Of a stretch of DNA of 64,000 bases, positions 1-10,146 are shown piece by piece (position 1 is the stretch's first letter; each line of letters opens with the position of its first letter). This DNA comes from Zeugodacus cucurbitae (lineage: Eukaryota > Arthropoda > Insecta > Diptera > Tephritidae), in assembly GCF_028554725.1 (NCBI RefSeq), contig NC_071669.1, positions 55,151,001 to 55,215,000 of the forward strand. The letters are read 5' to 3'. The position numbers were made by a program, and so were the translations under genes. The notes below the pieces were generated by a model. That model saw only the letters and a program-made list of their open reading frames with translations, did not search any database and was not told the origin of the DNA.

Positions 1-720
1 TTTTCATTTGTTGTTGTAATTTTCTTGTGATTTTAATTGTTGTTGTAATTATTATTTTTTTTAATTGTTATTGTAATTTTCTTGTGATTTTAGTTGTTTT
101 TGTAATTTTTGTGTATTTTTTCGTTTATGGCTTTTTTATTTTTAATTGTTGTTGTATTTTTTTGTTTTTTTTTTTATTATTTTTGTAATTTTTTGTGTTT
201 TTTCGTTTATTTTCGTTTTTTTTAGTGTTTTTGTTGCTGCTATTTTCCTCTCATTTGTTTTTGTTTGTTGATTTTTCTTGTAGTTGTTGTTGTTTTTGTT
301 AAAGATATATTCCCATGTCTTTATTATTTTTCATTTTTATTGTTGTTGTAGTTTTATTTTACTATTGTTTTTGTTATTCTTTCATCGTGATCTCAGCTCT
401 CTATGTGCTCTTGTTATTGTTGCTTTTGCTTTTTCGTTATTTTTTTTTTTTTGGTTTTCTCCAATATTATAGTTGTTTTTGTATTCTGGAAACTCTCTGG
501 ATTGTTTTCTAGAATCATTTCTTTCTTATCTGCGCTTTTCTCCATTTTATCTATTTGCTTTGCTCCACTCCTCAATATTTGTTTCTCCTTTTCCTCGTTT
601 CTCTCGCTGCTTATAATTACTAGTTGATTTTTGTAGGTTAAAAATAAGCAGTTTCTCTCGAAATTTTGACTTTTCTCTGAATTATAAATACGAACAATCC
701 ATTAGCGTCCTAATTATATG
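1..720. repeat. T-rich low-complexity tract
   Basis: The plus strand is dominated by T with recurring short phrases such as TTGTTGTTGTAATTTT and TTTTTTCGTTTA, a degenerate minisatellite-like composition. Short frames here are strings of Phe, Leu and Val typical of translated T-rich DNA and carry no domain. No gene is supported. Confidence 0.7.
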
Positions 721-1613
721 CGGTTTGTTTTTATTATATAAGCGCGTGTGTGTGTGCGTATGTACTAAATGACGCTGTTGGCCGCTCGCTTATTACATTC
801 ACTATTGTTGTTTTTGCTTTTGTGCTTAACACACGTTTATTGCGGCGCTCGTGCGCCACTACTCTTTGGTCCATAAAAGTTTGCAGCGCTCCAGCCTCCC
901 TTGTGATAAGCATGCTCTGCAACCAGTCGCGCCAAGAGTAGCGAGTACCAAGTTTTGTAAACACATGTACTAATGTGTTTATTGTTGTTTTTTGCTTTTT
1001 CAGTTTAATTATTTTCTTTTTTTACTGTTATTATATTGTTTTTTCAAATTTCGTTTATTTTTGTTCTCTTTTTGTATTCATTGCTTCATAGACTTTTTTT
1101 TCTTTGGTTTTAGTATATATTTATAGAGTGCGCCTGTCTTGTTTTTGTTGACTCCAAACTTGCGCTCGTCCATTCATTACTCTATAAGTGTATGTGTGGG
1201 TGTCTGCATGTTGCTTGTATGGTTTCAAGAATTATTGCCCCGAAGATGTAATTATTGACCTGCCGCGTCTTGTTCGGCTTGACGTCATTGCTTTGCAGTC
1301 AACTGCTCTGTATATATACAAATTATTGTTATTGTTGTTGCTGCTTTCTGGTACACTATTGGTTTTTTAAGTATTTTTGTTACTTTTCTTTACGTAGTTA
1401 TCACTGAAAACCATAATTTCCGGTGAAAATGTGCGCTTTTTGCAAAAATTTTATATTTTGGAATTTTTTAAATAAATAAAAAAAAAATAAAAAAAAATAA
1501 AAAAATTAAAAAAATAAACAAAATAATATTGCTTAATTCTCAATAATCAATAAGCAGATTTCGGTGTAAATGATTTGTTGCAGGCTCCTTAACTCACTGC
1601 CTGTATTTGAATG
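721..1613. other. Non-coding spacer, no feature recognised
   Basis: Intronic or intergenic DNA with short GT runs near 745 and an A-rich stretch at about 1460-1530. No splice-bounded exon, RNA gene or repeat could be supported on either strand. Confidence 0.5.
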
Positions 1614-3307
1614 TAGAGACCGACCGATTAATCGGCCTTGGTATCGGCATCGGCCAGTATCGGCCACAAAATTAAGCATCGGCATCGGCCATATTTGGCC
1701 GATTCTTAGCCGATTCTTTCTACTTCTTACGGATTATTTTAAAATACATTTTTTTTCTTTTTTTCATTTCTTTAGAGCATAAAATTTGAATTCTTCTGTT
1801 TACCATATAAAACACAGTGAATCACATTTGACTAAACTAACAATTCATCATGGTGATAATTTAAGTCTAGTATAAAGAAATTCAACAATTTTGCATTAAT
1901 GAAAGGTTTTATTTAGCACTGCTAGAAACATTCGATTTATGTCAAATATGTACAGTTTTGTTTAAAGTTGTTGAGATTTTGAAGATAATGTTTTAAAGTC
2001 ACTATTATAGCATAACTAGGTTAATTTATTTTTAAAAGTTTGCCATAGACAGGATCAATTAATAATCACTTGGTGCTGACCTGGACTATAATAAGGTGCA
2101 TGGAAAAGAACCTCTCAAACAAGCTTCCGAAGTTTCTATCGAGTCACTATCACTATGTGACGCCTTTCACAATGCGAAATAGAAATGACATAAGTCATAT
2201 CTTTGGAAATAACGGATGCTTTTTACTAGACCTACTATTTTCGAATATTGGCCTTAATACTCATATTTGTCCTTAAGGGGTAACTCAGTGTAACCCATGA
2301 AAAATTGGCGATTTTAGTGAATTTTTTTAAAGAAAGTACTCGGTCGAATGTTTCGAAGTTTTTTGGACATAATAAGGTGTACTTTTATCTATATTTTAAG
2401 GTTTTTATTTTACAAAAATTTTGAAAAATAAAGGAGTTATGGGTTGTCTTGGGAGGTGCCAAAAAAAAAAGTTCCCCAACTGCTGACATGATTCCGGCCG
2501 AATGAGTAACTGAAACACAAAAATTTAAAAATGTTATTAAAGTTGAATATATTCCCTATACAATGACCCACGATTATTGAAAGATATCAAACATTAACAA
2601 AATGGCGTAGTTTTGAAAAAATTTCGATTTATAGGTAAAAAATGGTCGTTTTTTAAAATGCCAAATTGACAATTTTCAACAAATCAAAAAGATCGTAGGT
2701 CATTGTATAGTAAATATATTCAAGAACATTCAGTTTAAATTTGAGGTTGATCTGTTGTTTTGTGAAAAGTCGTTTCGAGAAAAACGCGTTTAAAGTTTCG
2801 ACCATAGCGGCTAATACATGTGAGCGATTGCTCTTTAGAACGCTGCCATTCAAAAACTATTCAAGATACGACCTTACCTTTCACAGGATATTTTTGAAAT
2901 TATAAACTTTCGAATAAGCAAAAAGTAAAAAATCGATTTTTTGAAAATGTCACACCGGTATACCCCCTTAAGGAAAAAAGCAATATTGCTGATTGTAGAT
3001 TCGCGTTGAGAAAACGCGAATAACTTATTTGTTCTATCAACATATATCTTATAATAATAATTTATTTAGTTTTGAATATTAATTAAATCACTAAACAACT
3101 TCATATTTACATATGAATTGAATTGTTTACTTATTTTGTGATGTTATTTTGTCTTTGTTTTTATTTGTTACTATACTAATTTAATAAATAAAGTTGTAGA
3201 TGAAAGAATCGGCATCGGCATCGGCAGCGGCCGATTCTTTGCCAACTGGCCGATTAATCGGCATCGGCATCGGAATCGGCCAAAATTTTGGTATCGGTCG
3301 GACACTA
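1614..3307. mobile_element. hAT-like non-autonomous element with 8-bp target duplication
   Basis: The ends form an imperfect 15-bp terminal inverted repeat: TAGAGACCGACCGAT on the left and, reverse-complemented, TAGTGTCCGACCGAT on the right. Both sides are flanked by the 8-bp direct repeat TTTGAATG (1606-1613 and 3308-3315), the duplication size made by hAT transposases. Inside each end are GC-richer clusters of ATCGGC hexamers (about 1628-1700 and 3210-3295), like the subterminal repeats that hAT transposases bind. No transposase frame remains, so it would depend on one supplied in trans. A second element (2277-2967) is nested in it. The hAT assignment rests on duplication length and end structure only. 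Confidence 0.72.
2277..2967. mobile_element. TTAA-flanked element nested in the hAT-like element
   Basis: The insert lies between two TTAA tetranucleotides (2273-2276 and 2968-2971). Its ends are imperfect inverted repeats, GGGGTAACTCAGTGT on the left and GGGGGTATACCGGTGT reading inward from the right. TTAA targets are typical of piggyBac and Kolobok elements. It has no coding capacity. A diverged copy in opposite orientation lies at about 3652-4260, and a structurally similar insert is at 20438-21153. Confidence 0.6.
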
Positions 3308-3651
3308 TTTGAATGTGTAGTACACTGCGTATACTCAACTTGTTTAAAGTGCGCATAAATTGGCAAATGTGTTGAGTGAAAAGAGATTGGCAATTGTTGC
3401 ACTTCTGCTTTACTTCATTAATCGATCTCGATTTTGGTATTGCTCATAAGGTTGCCAGATGTCGCCAGGAATTGATCTTATTCAACTTTTTCCTTTCATC
3501 GCGGACTCAATGTGAAAGTCGAATTTATCAAAAACGTGGCATCTATAAAGCAACTAAATCTCTGCATAGCCTCCAAGTATACAATTTATTTCGAAATCAG
3601 CGATTTTGGTTTCTTCAAAGATGAAAATGTAGTGACTTAAAATACATACAG
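3308..3651. other. Spacer between repeats, nothing recognised
   Basis: Unique-looking AT-rich DNA between the hAT-like element and the diverged TTAA-type copy. The short plus-strand frame at 3376-3624 has no recognisable domain. Confidence 0.4.
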
Positions 3652-4260
3652 GCTATACCAGTGTGATACTTTCAAAAAATCGTTTTTTTATGTTTTGCTT
3701 ATTCGATGTTTATACTTTCAAAAATATTCTGTGAAAGCGGTAAGGTCGTATCTTGAATAGTTTTTGAATGGCAGCGCTCTAAAGAGCGACCACTCCCAGG
3801 TATAAACAACATTTCTCAAAACTGCTGACATCATAACTCCACGAGAAATTGACCGATCGACTTCAAATTTAAACTAAGTATTCTTGTGATATATTTACTC
3901 CACAATCCTACCTACTATCTCTTTTATTGGTTGAAAATTGTCAATTAAAAAAGCGACCATTTTTTTCACCTTAAAAAACGATATTTTTCAGAACGCCATT
4001 TTTTTAATTTTCGATATTTTTCAAAAATCGTGGGTCATTGTATAGGAAATGCGTTCAACTTTAATAAACTTTTTGAATTTTTTTTATATTCTTATATATA
4101 TTTTGAATCATGTCAGCAGTAAACTTTTTTTTGCTCCTCCGACGACAGCACATAACTCCGTTATTTTACACTATTTTTGTTAAAAAAAATCTTAAAATAT
4201 AGTTGAAAATATACCTTACTATGTCCAAAAAACTTCGGAACATTCTTTCGAAGAAAGCTT
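3652..4260 (-). repeat. Diverged inverted copy of the 2277-2967 element
   Basis: Starts with GGCTATACCAGTGTGATAC, comparable to the reversed right end of the 2277-2967 element. It then shares phrases in inverted order, including the blocks around the 'gcagcgctctaaagagc' region and the 'cgtgggtcattgtatagg' region. Similarity fades near 4260. Together the two copies form a diverged inverted repeat of about 0.65 kb arms around a 0.7-kb loop. Confidence 0.5.
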
Positions 4261-5242
4261 TATAGTAACATTGAGATAGCTCTATGAAAGCTGTCTGATC
4301 GAGACAGAGTCGAAATATTAACAAAAATATCATTATTTCTTGACACATTTGAAATGGAAAATTATAATTAGAAGTAAGTGATGCAATAAAAGTTCTAGCC
4401 GCCAGGTGGCGCTGTAGTCAATTTGTTCATAAAAGCAGTATTTACTAATAATATATGGTTGATACTGTTGAACCAAGATTGATGATTGAAAACAGCTTTC
4501 AAAATAAGTCGTTAAATCTTAAAATAAATTGAAACGAATGTCAGCTCTGATGAGATAAAAAATTCCGAGAAACCTAGATCAATACATCAACACCAATTGT
4601 AAGTTATATGTAGATTTATATTGTACGAACGATTTTTTTACAAAACACTTTTCTTATGAAACTGTTACTGGAAAATCGCACAGCTCAGTTCTTGGTAACC
4701 AAAAATGAACTTTTTTCTTCGCAATAAAGAATTTCTGCACAAACACAAGTGCAATTAGTAGTTTTTAAAAAAATCCATTTGGAACATTTTTCTTGAGGTT
4801 TTTTGATTTTTTTTTTTTAATTATTTTTCTCCACAAATTACTTTGACTTACTTTTGCACTTGGCCAATGGCCAAACTGAACATGCATGTTTCTGAAAGTT
4901 GTGATATTTTTATGATTTCTGCAGAAAATCATTTAAAAAAAAGAAACCGCGACCAAAAATAATAATACTACATGGCTAAAAAAAAAGTAAAGTAAATGGA
5001 CAAAAATGTCAACGGCAAGCGCAAAAAGCAGCAAAATACTAATTAGAATAATAAGAGATTTAAAAAATACATTTTTACACAAAAATTAGCAAGAACAAGT
5101 AGCCAGCAGCGCTAGAACATGTAGTGTGCCGGAATGACATTGGTTTAAGCAAAAAAAAATCATATGGAAAACATATATTTATCTGACATATGTATCGTTC
5201 CATAAAAACTGATTTATGTATATATGTTCATATGTCACTCAC
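4261..5242. other. Intronic spacer, nothing recognised
   Basis: AT-rich DNA 3' of the last NOS1AP exon visible here. The next expected exon (continuing the PTB domain with a serine/glutamine-rich start) was looked for on the minus strand and not found, so it should lie left of the window. Confidence 0.4.
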
Positions 5243-5410
5243 CTTTTTATGACTTTTGAAAACGGAGCATTTGAATGTGTCTGTGCTGGCATCTCGTGCA
5301 ATATAGCTAAATATTTTGAGATCGCTGCTATCGTGTGACACATAGAAAATTCTATAGATGGGATGATTGAGTAATTCGATTTCTTCGGCGTCATTTGTCC
5401 AATTCTTCTT
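5243..5410 (-). CDS. NOS1AP/CAPON PTB-domain exon (168 nt)
   Basis: On the minus strand an acceptor (tttttcag) precedes 56 codons and a donor (GTGAGT) follows. The peptide contains HPIYRIFYVSHDSSDLKIFS and YIARDASTDTFKCSVFKSHK, very close to the core beta-strands of the PTB domain of NOS1AP (CAPON), the adaptor that links neuronal nitric oxide synthase to partners such as Dexras and Scribble in vertebrates. The PTB domain binds phosphotyrosine/NPxY-like peptides or membrane lipids. The exon is phase 0 at both ends and joins directly to the 5497-5592 exon. The small ORF that runs through it is just exon plus intron. Expression and isoforms cannot be judged here. Confidence 0.93.
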
Positions 5411-5496
5411 CTGAAAAATGGCGGAAAAAATAAAAATAAATAAATAGTAAATATTTATTTTTCCTAAGCGCATTAAATCAACCAAAGATTACTTAC

Positions 5497-5592
5497 TTTT
5501 CTTCGGCGTTTCTTGAGCACCACGCGTACGCCATTCACCGAAATGTGTATGGTCACTTTGCGCTTCTTCAGATTCTGCACTTTGCACTCGTA
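5497..5592 (-). CDS. NOS1AP/CAPON PTB-domain exon (96 nt)
   Basis: Minus-strand exon between acceptor (aaattccag) and donor (GTAAGTA), exactly 32 codons in phase 0. It starts YECKVQNLKKRKVTIHISVN and ends with a lysine/arginine run, matching the basic beta-strand segment of the NOS1AP PTB domain (family sequence ...IRYEFKAKNIKKKKVSI...). It is spliced to the exon at 5243-5410 across an 86-bp intron, and upstream to the exon at 26650-26721 across about 21 kb. It is too short to appear as a conventional ORF and was found by translating between splice signals. Confidence 0.92.
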
Positions 5593-5699
5593 CTGGAATT
5601 TAAGCAAAAGAAAAAATTAATAAAATAAAATAAATATATTAATTGAAAGGTATGGAGATATTTTATTTACATTTTAAAATTAAAAAATTAATATAGACA

Positions 5700-6430
5700 A
5701 GTAAGGACTGGCTAATTTCGGGTGCAATCGAATTTATACTCTCGCAATTTATTGATTTCGTTTTATTAAGACACATTTTGATCCATTTATTCGACATAAA
5801 GTCTACTAGAATAACGAAATATAGTATATGAGGGCTGAGGTAATTTCTGAACCGATTTCACCAAATTTCACCACCAACATACATTATATCTAAGATTATA
5901 TGCTCACTTAATTTAGCTAAGATATATCACATATTAATCTATATATGCGGAATAAAGCCCACCGTATTTTTGTAAAACCTATAACTATGGGAGCTAGGGC
6001 AAGTTATGACCCGATTTTAACCATTATTGGAAAAAAGACATACTTTTAGATGAAAATAAATTCTCTCTAAATTATATTAAAATATCTGAGAGATTTAACG
6101 ATATTTCCGGTGAAAAATTACCCTTAGGCACTGAGTTTTTCATGATCGATTTCCGGGGTCTTGAAAAGTTATAGTCCGATTTCGACAATTTTTCGACAAG
6201 TGAAGCCACAGATGATATGCAGTATTTGCGTTAAGGGTTTTTCACTTATCTTCAATGGTCCCTTATGTATATATTATAAAGTGAAGGAATGAGATGGCAT
6301 TCAAAATTGAGTTATATGGGAAGTAATTGTGGTTGTAAACCAATTCCGCCCATTTTTGATACGTGTTATCAGGATGTCAAGAAAGTATTATGTACTATTA
6401 TCTTAAGTAATTTAATAAATTTTAATATTC
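5700..6430 (+). repeat. Family A dispersed repeat, copy 1 (plus)
   Basis: Begins with the family's left-end signature, a degenerate 'gctaatttcgggtgcaatcg' followed by TATACTCTCGCAATTTATT. It then carries family phrases such as 'gggtcttgaaaagttatagtccgatttcgac' (split over 6165-6190) and a loss of similarity near (TA)n tracts at 6430-6490. Non-coding. Confidence 0.7.
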
Positions 6431-6499
6431 ATATATATATATATATATAATTTAATTAATTTTAATATTCATATATATATATATATATTCAGCATATTA

Positions 6500-6849
6500 T
6501 TGGTCTACAACTTTGCTTCCGCCGTTTTCCAATAGATGTCTCTAGGCTCAAGCACTGGTCGATTAAATCGATTAAATCGTTTTATATCGATCTTGGACAT
6601 TTGTGTCAACATTAACCCAACAAAATATTTGTAGAGATCTGTTTGCATCCCAAACTTATTCTCAGCTGAAAAAATGTCACCTTTTCAGCTGAATTCTCGA
6701 CATTTGCACGGAATACGCATGCTGCCAGAAAGATGGTCAGAAGTAGAGCTAGTGACGGCCAATATTTTGAATAAATTTGTAACCGTTTTTATAAAAAAAA
6801 GCCTAAAATTTACAAAAAAAAAAACGGCGGAAGCAAAGTTGTAGACCAA
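6500..6849. mobile_element. MITE with ~29-bp terminal inverted repeats and TA target site
   Basis: The left end TTGGTCTACAACTTTGCTTC (from 6501) is repeated in perfect inverted form at the right end (to about 6849), with the identity extending about 29 bp inward. TA dinucleotides flank both ends, as expected for Tc1/mariner-type insertion. The ~350-bp interior has no coding capacity. Near identity of the two ends suggests a fairly young insertion. Confidence 0.78.
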
Positions 6850-7131
6850 TAAATCCGGTAGAATAAATTTCCGATATTTCAGTATATCCCAGATAACACG
6901 TTCAGCTAAGACTAAACGCATTATTCTCGACTATGTCAATACTTGTAATAGCTGTCTTCGACTCAACAAACATAAGTATAGTTCAAATCACATTAATACA
7001 CACCAAAATTAATTCCATTTCAATTTATTAAGAAGAACTAATCATAAACTATTGATAAATATTGTAATAATGAAATATGTCTACAAATTTATTTTATTGC
7101 AAAGCACTCATGTGTCATTTGTAATGCAAAG

Positions 7132-8410
7132 TCAACCCTTGGCTAGAGCTTTACGCAAAATCTCGGAGTCATAAGTACAATGATAGGTTGAATGTGCACC
7201 AAACTGTGTGATATTAAATCCCAATAGTACAAAGTTATGGATAACATCGTTTACGAATACTCTGGTCCAATAATTTGCTAATATATAAATGCTATGGGGA
7301 TGCAGATTCCGGCAACAGAAGTGAAGATCTATCTACGTATAGAGCAAAATATTAGAACAGGTTTTCGTGGTAGACAAGTAGACCACTCACCGCTTTTATA
7401 AGTCTCCGACAATTGCTGCACAACCTTGTTTGATGTGACAATTTGGCAATCAGTACCGTTAATATGTCGTTCAAAGCATCTTCCTCGCCCTTCAACGTGT
7501 CATTAATCTTGCCAATAAGTAGCATATTTATAAAATGGTTGAAACAATCTGGCAACAGAGCACCATAATAATATTGCTTGAAAAATATGCACACAATAAA
7601 TTGACTGGATAAATAGACGCAAAATATATTTTGCAGAAGGATCAGCTTTTTATACCAATTGAAGTACTTCAGATAGTTCAATAACATTTGACCCGATTGA
7701 CTCCACAAAGAGATTGCCTTACACATCGGTTTGTTCTTCTTCTTGCATTCTGCTGTGCATTGAGATTTGATTATATATCGATCTACTTGTTGTTTAATCC
7801 ATTTCTTCAATACTCTATGGAGTATTAGCAATTTTCTAATGATCACATAGTTTGCAATATAGGCGAGTTCGAAAAGAGGAAAGGCTATATAATTACTAAG
7901 AATACTAATTCTTTGTGAAGATTCAACTAAAATCCAAACAATTAGTATAATTTTGAGTAACAACAATAATTTGATGTGGGGTTGCATGACTGCACGGGAT
8001 CCAGTCAGCGCTGAGAGTTTTCGTTGGATCACGAAAAGTTCGTTGAAAAAGTTTTTCGCAAACTTGCTGGTCCTCTTCCTTTGGACTTGGTATGAAATTG
8101 TAAAAAAAGTCATAACATACATAGATCTTATAATGAGTATGTATGTGTGGTTGAGAATTTGAAGTGATCTCAACTCATAAGCTTGTGGTGAGTCAATAAA
8201 AATTACAATCAGTAGAATAATCATGACAAATGCTGCGTAACTGCCGATAATCAAAAAATATATACAAAGTATGCAACGTCGTACCCAAGGATTTCGGGGC
8301 TTATTCTCAAGACGCTTCAGCGTCTCATTGTAATACAAATCGGTGAAGCGAAGCCAACGCAGCAGATAATAGTAAAAGCGCGCACAAACAGTGAAGACGT
8401 CAGCCGCCAT
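7132..8410 (-). CDS. Gustatory-receptor-like protein Gr-A (two exons, 406 aa)
   Basis: Exon 1 is 7391-8410 (340 codons) and exon 2 is 7132-7332 (66 codons plus TGA), separated by a 58-bp intron (7333-7390) with GTGAGT donor and TAG acceptor in phase 0. The protein is a multi-pass membrane protein with about seven hydrophobic segments. Its C-terminal exon encodes the last helix and ends in a hydrophobic stretch followed by ITQF, resembling the TYhhhhhQF signature of insect gustatory receptors (7tm_7), which are ligand-gated cation channels of taste neurons. A C-x3-C-x7-C loop precedes a conserved KAISLWSQSGQ segment. The start was chosen because all four paralogues begin M-[AV]-ADxFTxCARFYY. 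An AATAAA signal lies about 35 nt past the stop. Nested in the 21-kb NOS1AP intron in the same orientation. The ligand is unknown. Confidence 0.82.
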
Positions 8411-8595
8411 TATCTTAAGCGACGCTCATTGCAGATACTTAATTTGAATGATATGAAATTTATTCATAAATATGTATGTTTATGAGTGATGTGCTCATAT
8501 AATGATATTATAGACCTATTGTATATATGTATATAGTGCACCCAATACAATTTGTATATGTAAACGTTTAGTTAATTATCGATGATGAAAAATTG
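8411..8595 (-). promoter_or_regulatory. Gr-A 5' flank (type shared with Gr-D distal flank)
   Basis: Read on the minus strand, this flank contains, in order, TCGATAATTAACTAAA, GGGTGCACTATA, ATAATATCATTATAT and TGCAATGAGCGTCGCTTA. The same blocks occur in the same order upstream of Gr-D (34653-34835). It lacks the ~130-bp proximal module found directly before the ATG of Gr-B, Gr-C and Gr-D. Promoter function is inferred from position and conservation. Confidence 0.55.
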
Positions 8596-8939
8596 AGATA
8601 TCTTGGTACATATATTCCTTGGAACCATGGCACGGTTAGTAAAGTTTAAAGTGCTATAGATGATATACATATTTTTACAAAGTTGTATTCTAATATCTGC
8701 ACTGGTGATTCATTTATACCTATTTATACTATTTCAATTTATTAGTACATTAAAGAAAGTATGAACAGAAACACTTATAATAAAATAATTGGGATTAATA
8801 CATATTTGGATTGAAGATTCGGTACACCGATCATAATAATATCCAATTATAAAACATAGATATCGCTGCAGTTACAGCTTCGATAAGAAATTGCCCTTAA
8901 TTTCGATGCCAAACAACATGTTGAAAATCAGACATATAA

Positions 8940-9300
8940 TCTCGAAAAAGAATGAAGAAGAGACTGTTTGATTACGAAAGGCAATATACACACCAGAAGA
9001 TCAATTCGGGACTAATTTGTTCATTGCTCTGGTTGATACAGCTCTCGTTTCTGTCAAAGAAAGATTGGAGCTGTTGAAAAAACACCAAAGTCTATAGGGA
9101 TCTTTATACGAATCACAGAATCGCAAGATTACATAGATCTAACAGAAAATTACCCGTTTGGCCATACATAAATTGATTGGTGCTGTATGAAGAGTTGAAA
9201 CACATTCAAACCTGCAACCATCAAACAGACTTTGTCAGTGACCGTGCCATTGGAGAGGGAAGTTTTTCAAAATACTTACCTCAGATCTACTATGTATGTC
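8940..9300 (+). pseudogene. Relic of a hAT/zf-MYM-type transposase fragment
   Basis: A plus-strand frame around 8988-9098 reads PEDQFGTNLFIALVDTALVS followed by VKERLELLKKHQSL and then a stop. This resembles the segment of hAT-derived ZMYM/DUF4371 proteins where a '-DQ...-RF..L' helix precedes the dimerisation domain. Stops and frameshifts follow. This is recognition of a short degenerate segment by eye, so alternatives are possible. It lies between Gr-A and Gr-B. Confidence 0.4.
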
Positions 9301-9324
9301 TGAAGAAAATCTGAAATTTTGACT

Positions 9325-10005
9325 AATTTTAATTTTAATTTTTATTTTTATTTTTATTTTAATTTTAATTTTAATTTTAATTTTAATTTTAATTTTAATT
9401 TTAATTTTAATTTTAATTTTAATTTTAATTTTAATTTTAATTTTAATTTTAATTTTAATTTTAATTTTAATTTTAATTTTAATTTTAATTTTAATTTTAA
9501 TTTTAATTTTAATTTTAATTTTAATTTTAATTTTAATTTTAATTTTAATTTTAATTTTAATTTTAATTTTAATTTTAATTTTAATTTTAATTTAATTTTA
9601 ATTTTAATTTTAATTTTAATTTTAATTTTAATTTTAATTTTAATTTCAATTTCAATTTTAATTTTAATTTTAATTTTAATTTTAATTTCAATTTCAATTT
9701 CAATTTTAATTTTAATTTTAATTTTAATTTTAATTTTAATTTTAATTTTAATTTTAATTTTAATTTTAATTTTAATTTTAATTTTAATTTTAATTTTAAT
9801 TTTAATTTTAATTTTAATTTTAATTTTAATTTTAATTTTAATTTTAATTTTAATTTTAATTTTAATTTTAATTTTAATTTTAATTTTAATTTTAATTTTA
9901 ATTTTAATTTTAATTTTAATTTTAATTTTAATTTTAATTTTAATTTTAATTTTAATTTTAATTTTAATTTTAATTTTAATTTTAATTTTAATTTTAATTT
10001 TAATT
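9325..10005 (+). repeat. (TTTTAA)n hexanucleotide array, about 110 units
   Basis: Near-perfect TTTTAA repeats run for about 680 bp between Gr-A and Gr-B. Small interruptions are a TTTTTA start, one unit shortened near 9590, and TTTCAA variants at about 9645-9710. The predicted 236-residue frame (Asn-Phe then Leu-Ile repeats) is an artefact of the repeat and is not a gene. On the minus strand the array reads ATTAAA every 6 bases. Confidence 0.97.
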
Positions 10006-10039
10006 AGACTAGACGAAGTAATATACTAATTTTACCAAT

Positions 10040-10145
10040 TTTCGGAAAGGAAAGAAGGAAATAATTCCTTTCTTTAGAACATCTGAGACTTTAATCGATA
10101 TTATCGGTAAAAAATTAGCCACAGCTACTGAGATTCTCCTGCTTG
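10040..10145 (+). repeat. Family A fragment, copy 2
   Basis: Short piece with the family phrases 'gaaataattcctttcttt', 'aacatctgagac' and 'aaaattagccacagctactg'. It abuts the 3' end of Gr-B, so the ancestral 3' flank of Gr-B has been replaced just after its stop codon. Confidence 0.55.
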
Positions 10146-10146
10146 T

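Noticed and set aside
9319..10029. 236-codon frame of Asn-Phe and Leu-Ile repeats
   Set aside because: It is a translation of the (TTTTAA)n array, where every frame without TAA in phase is open. Not a protein.
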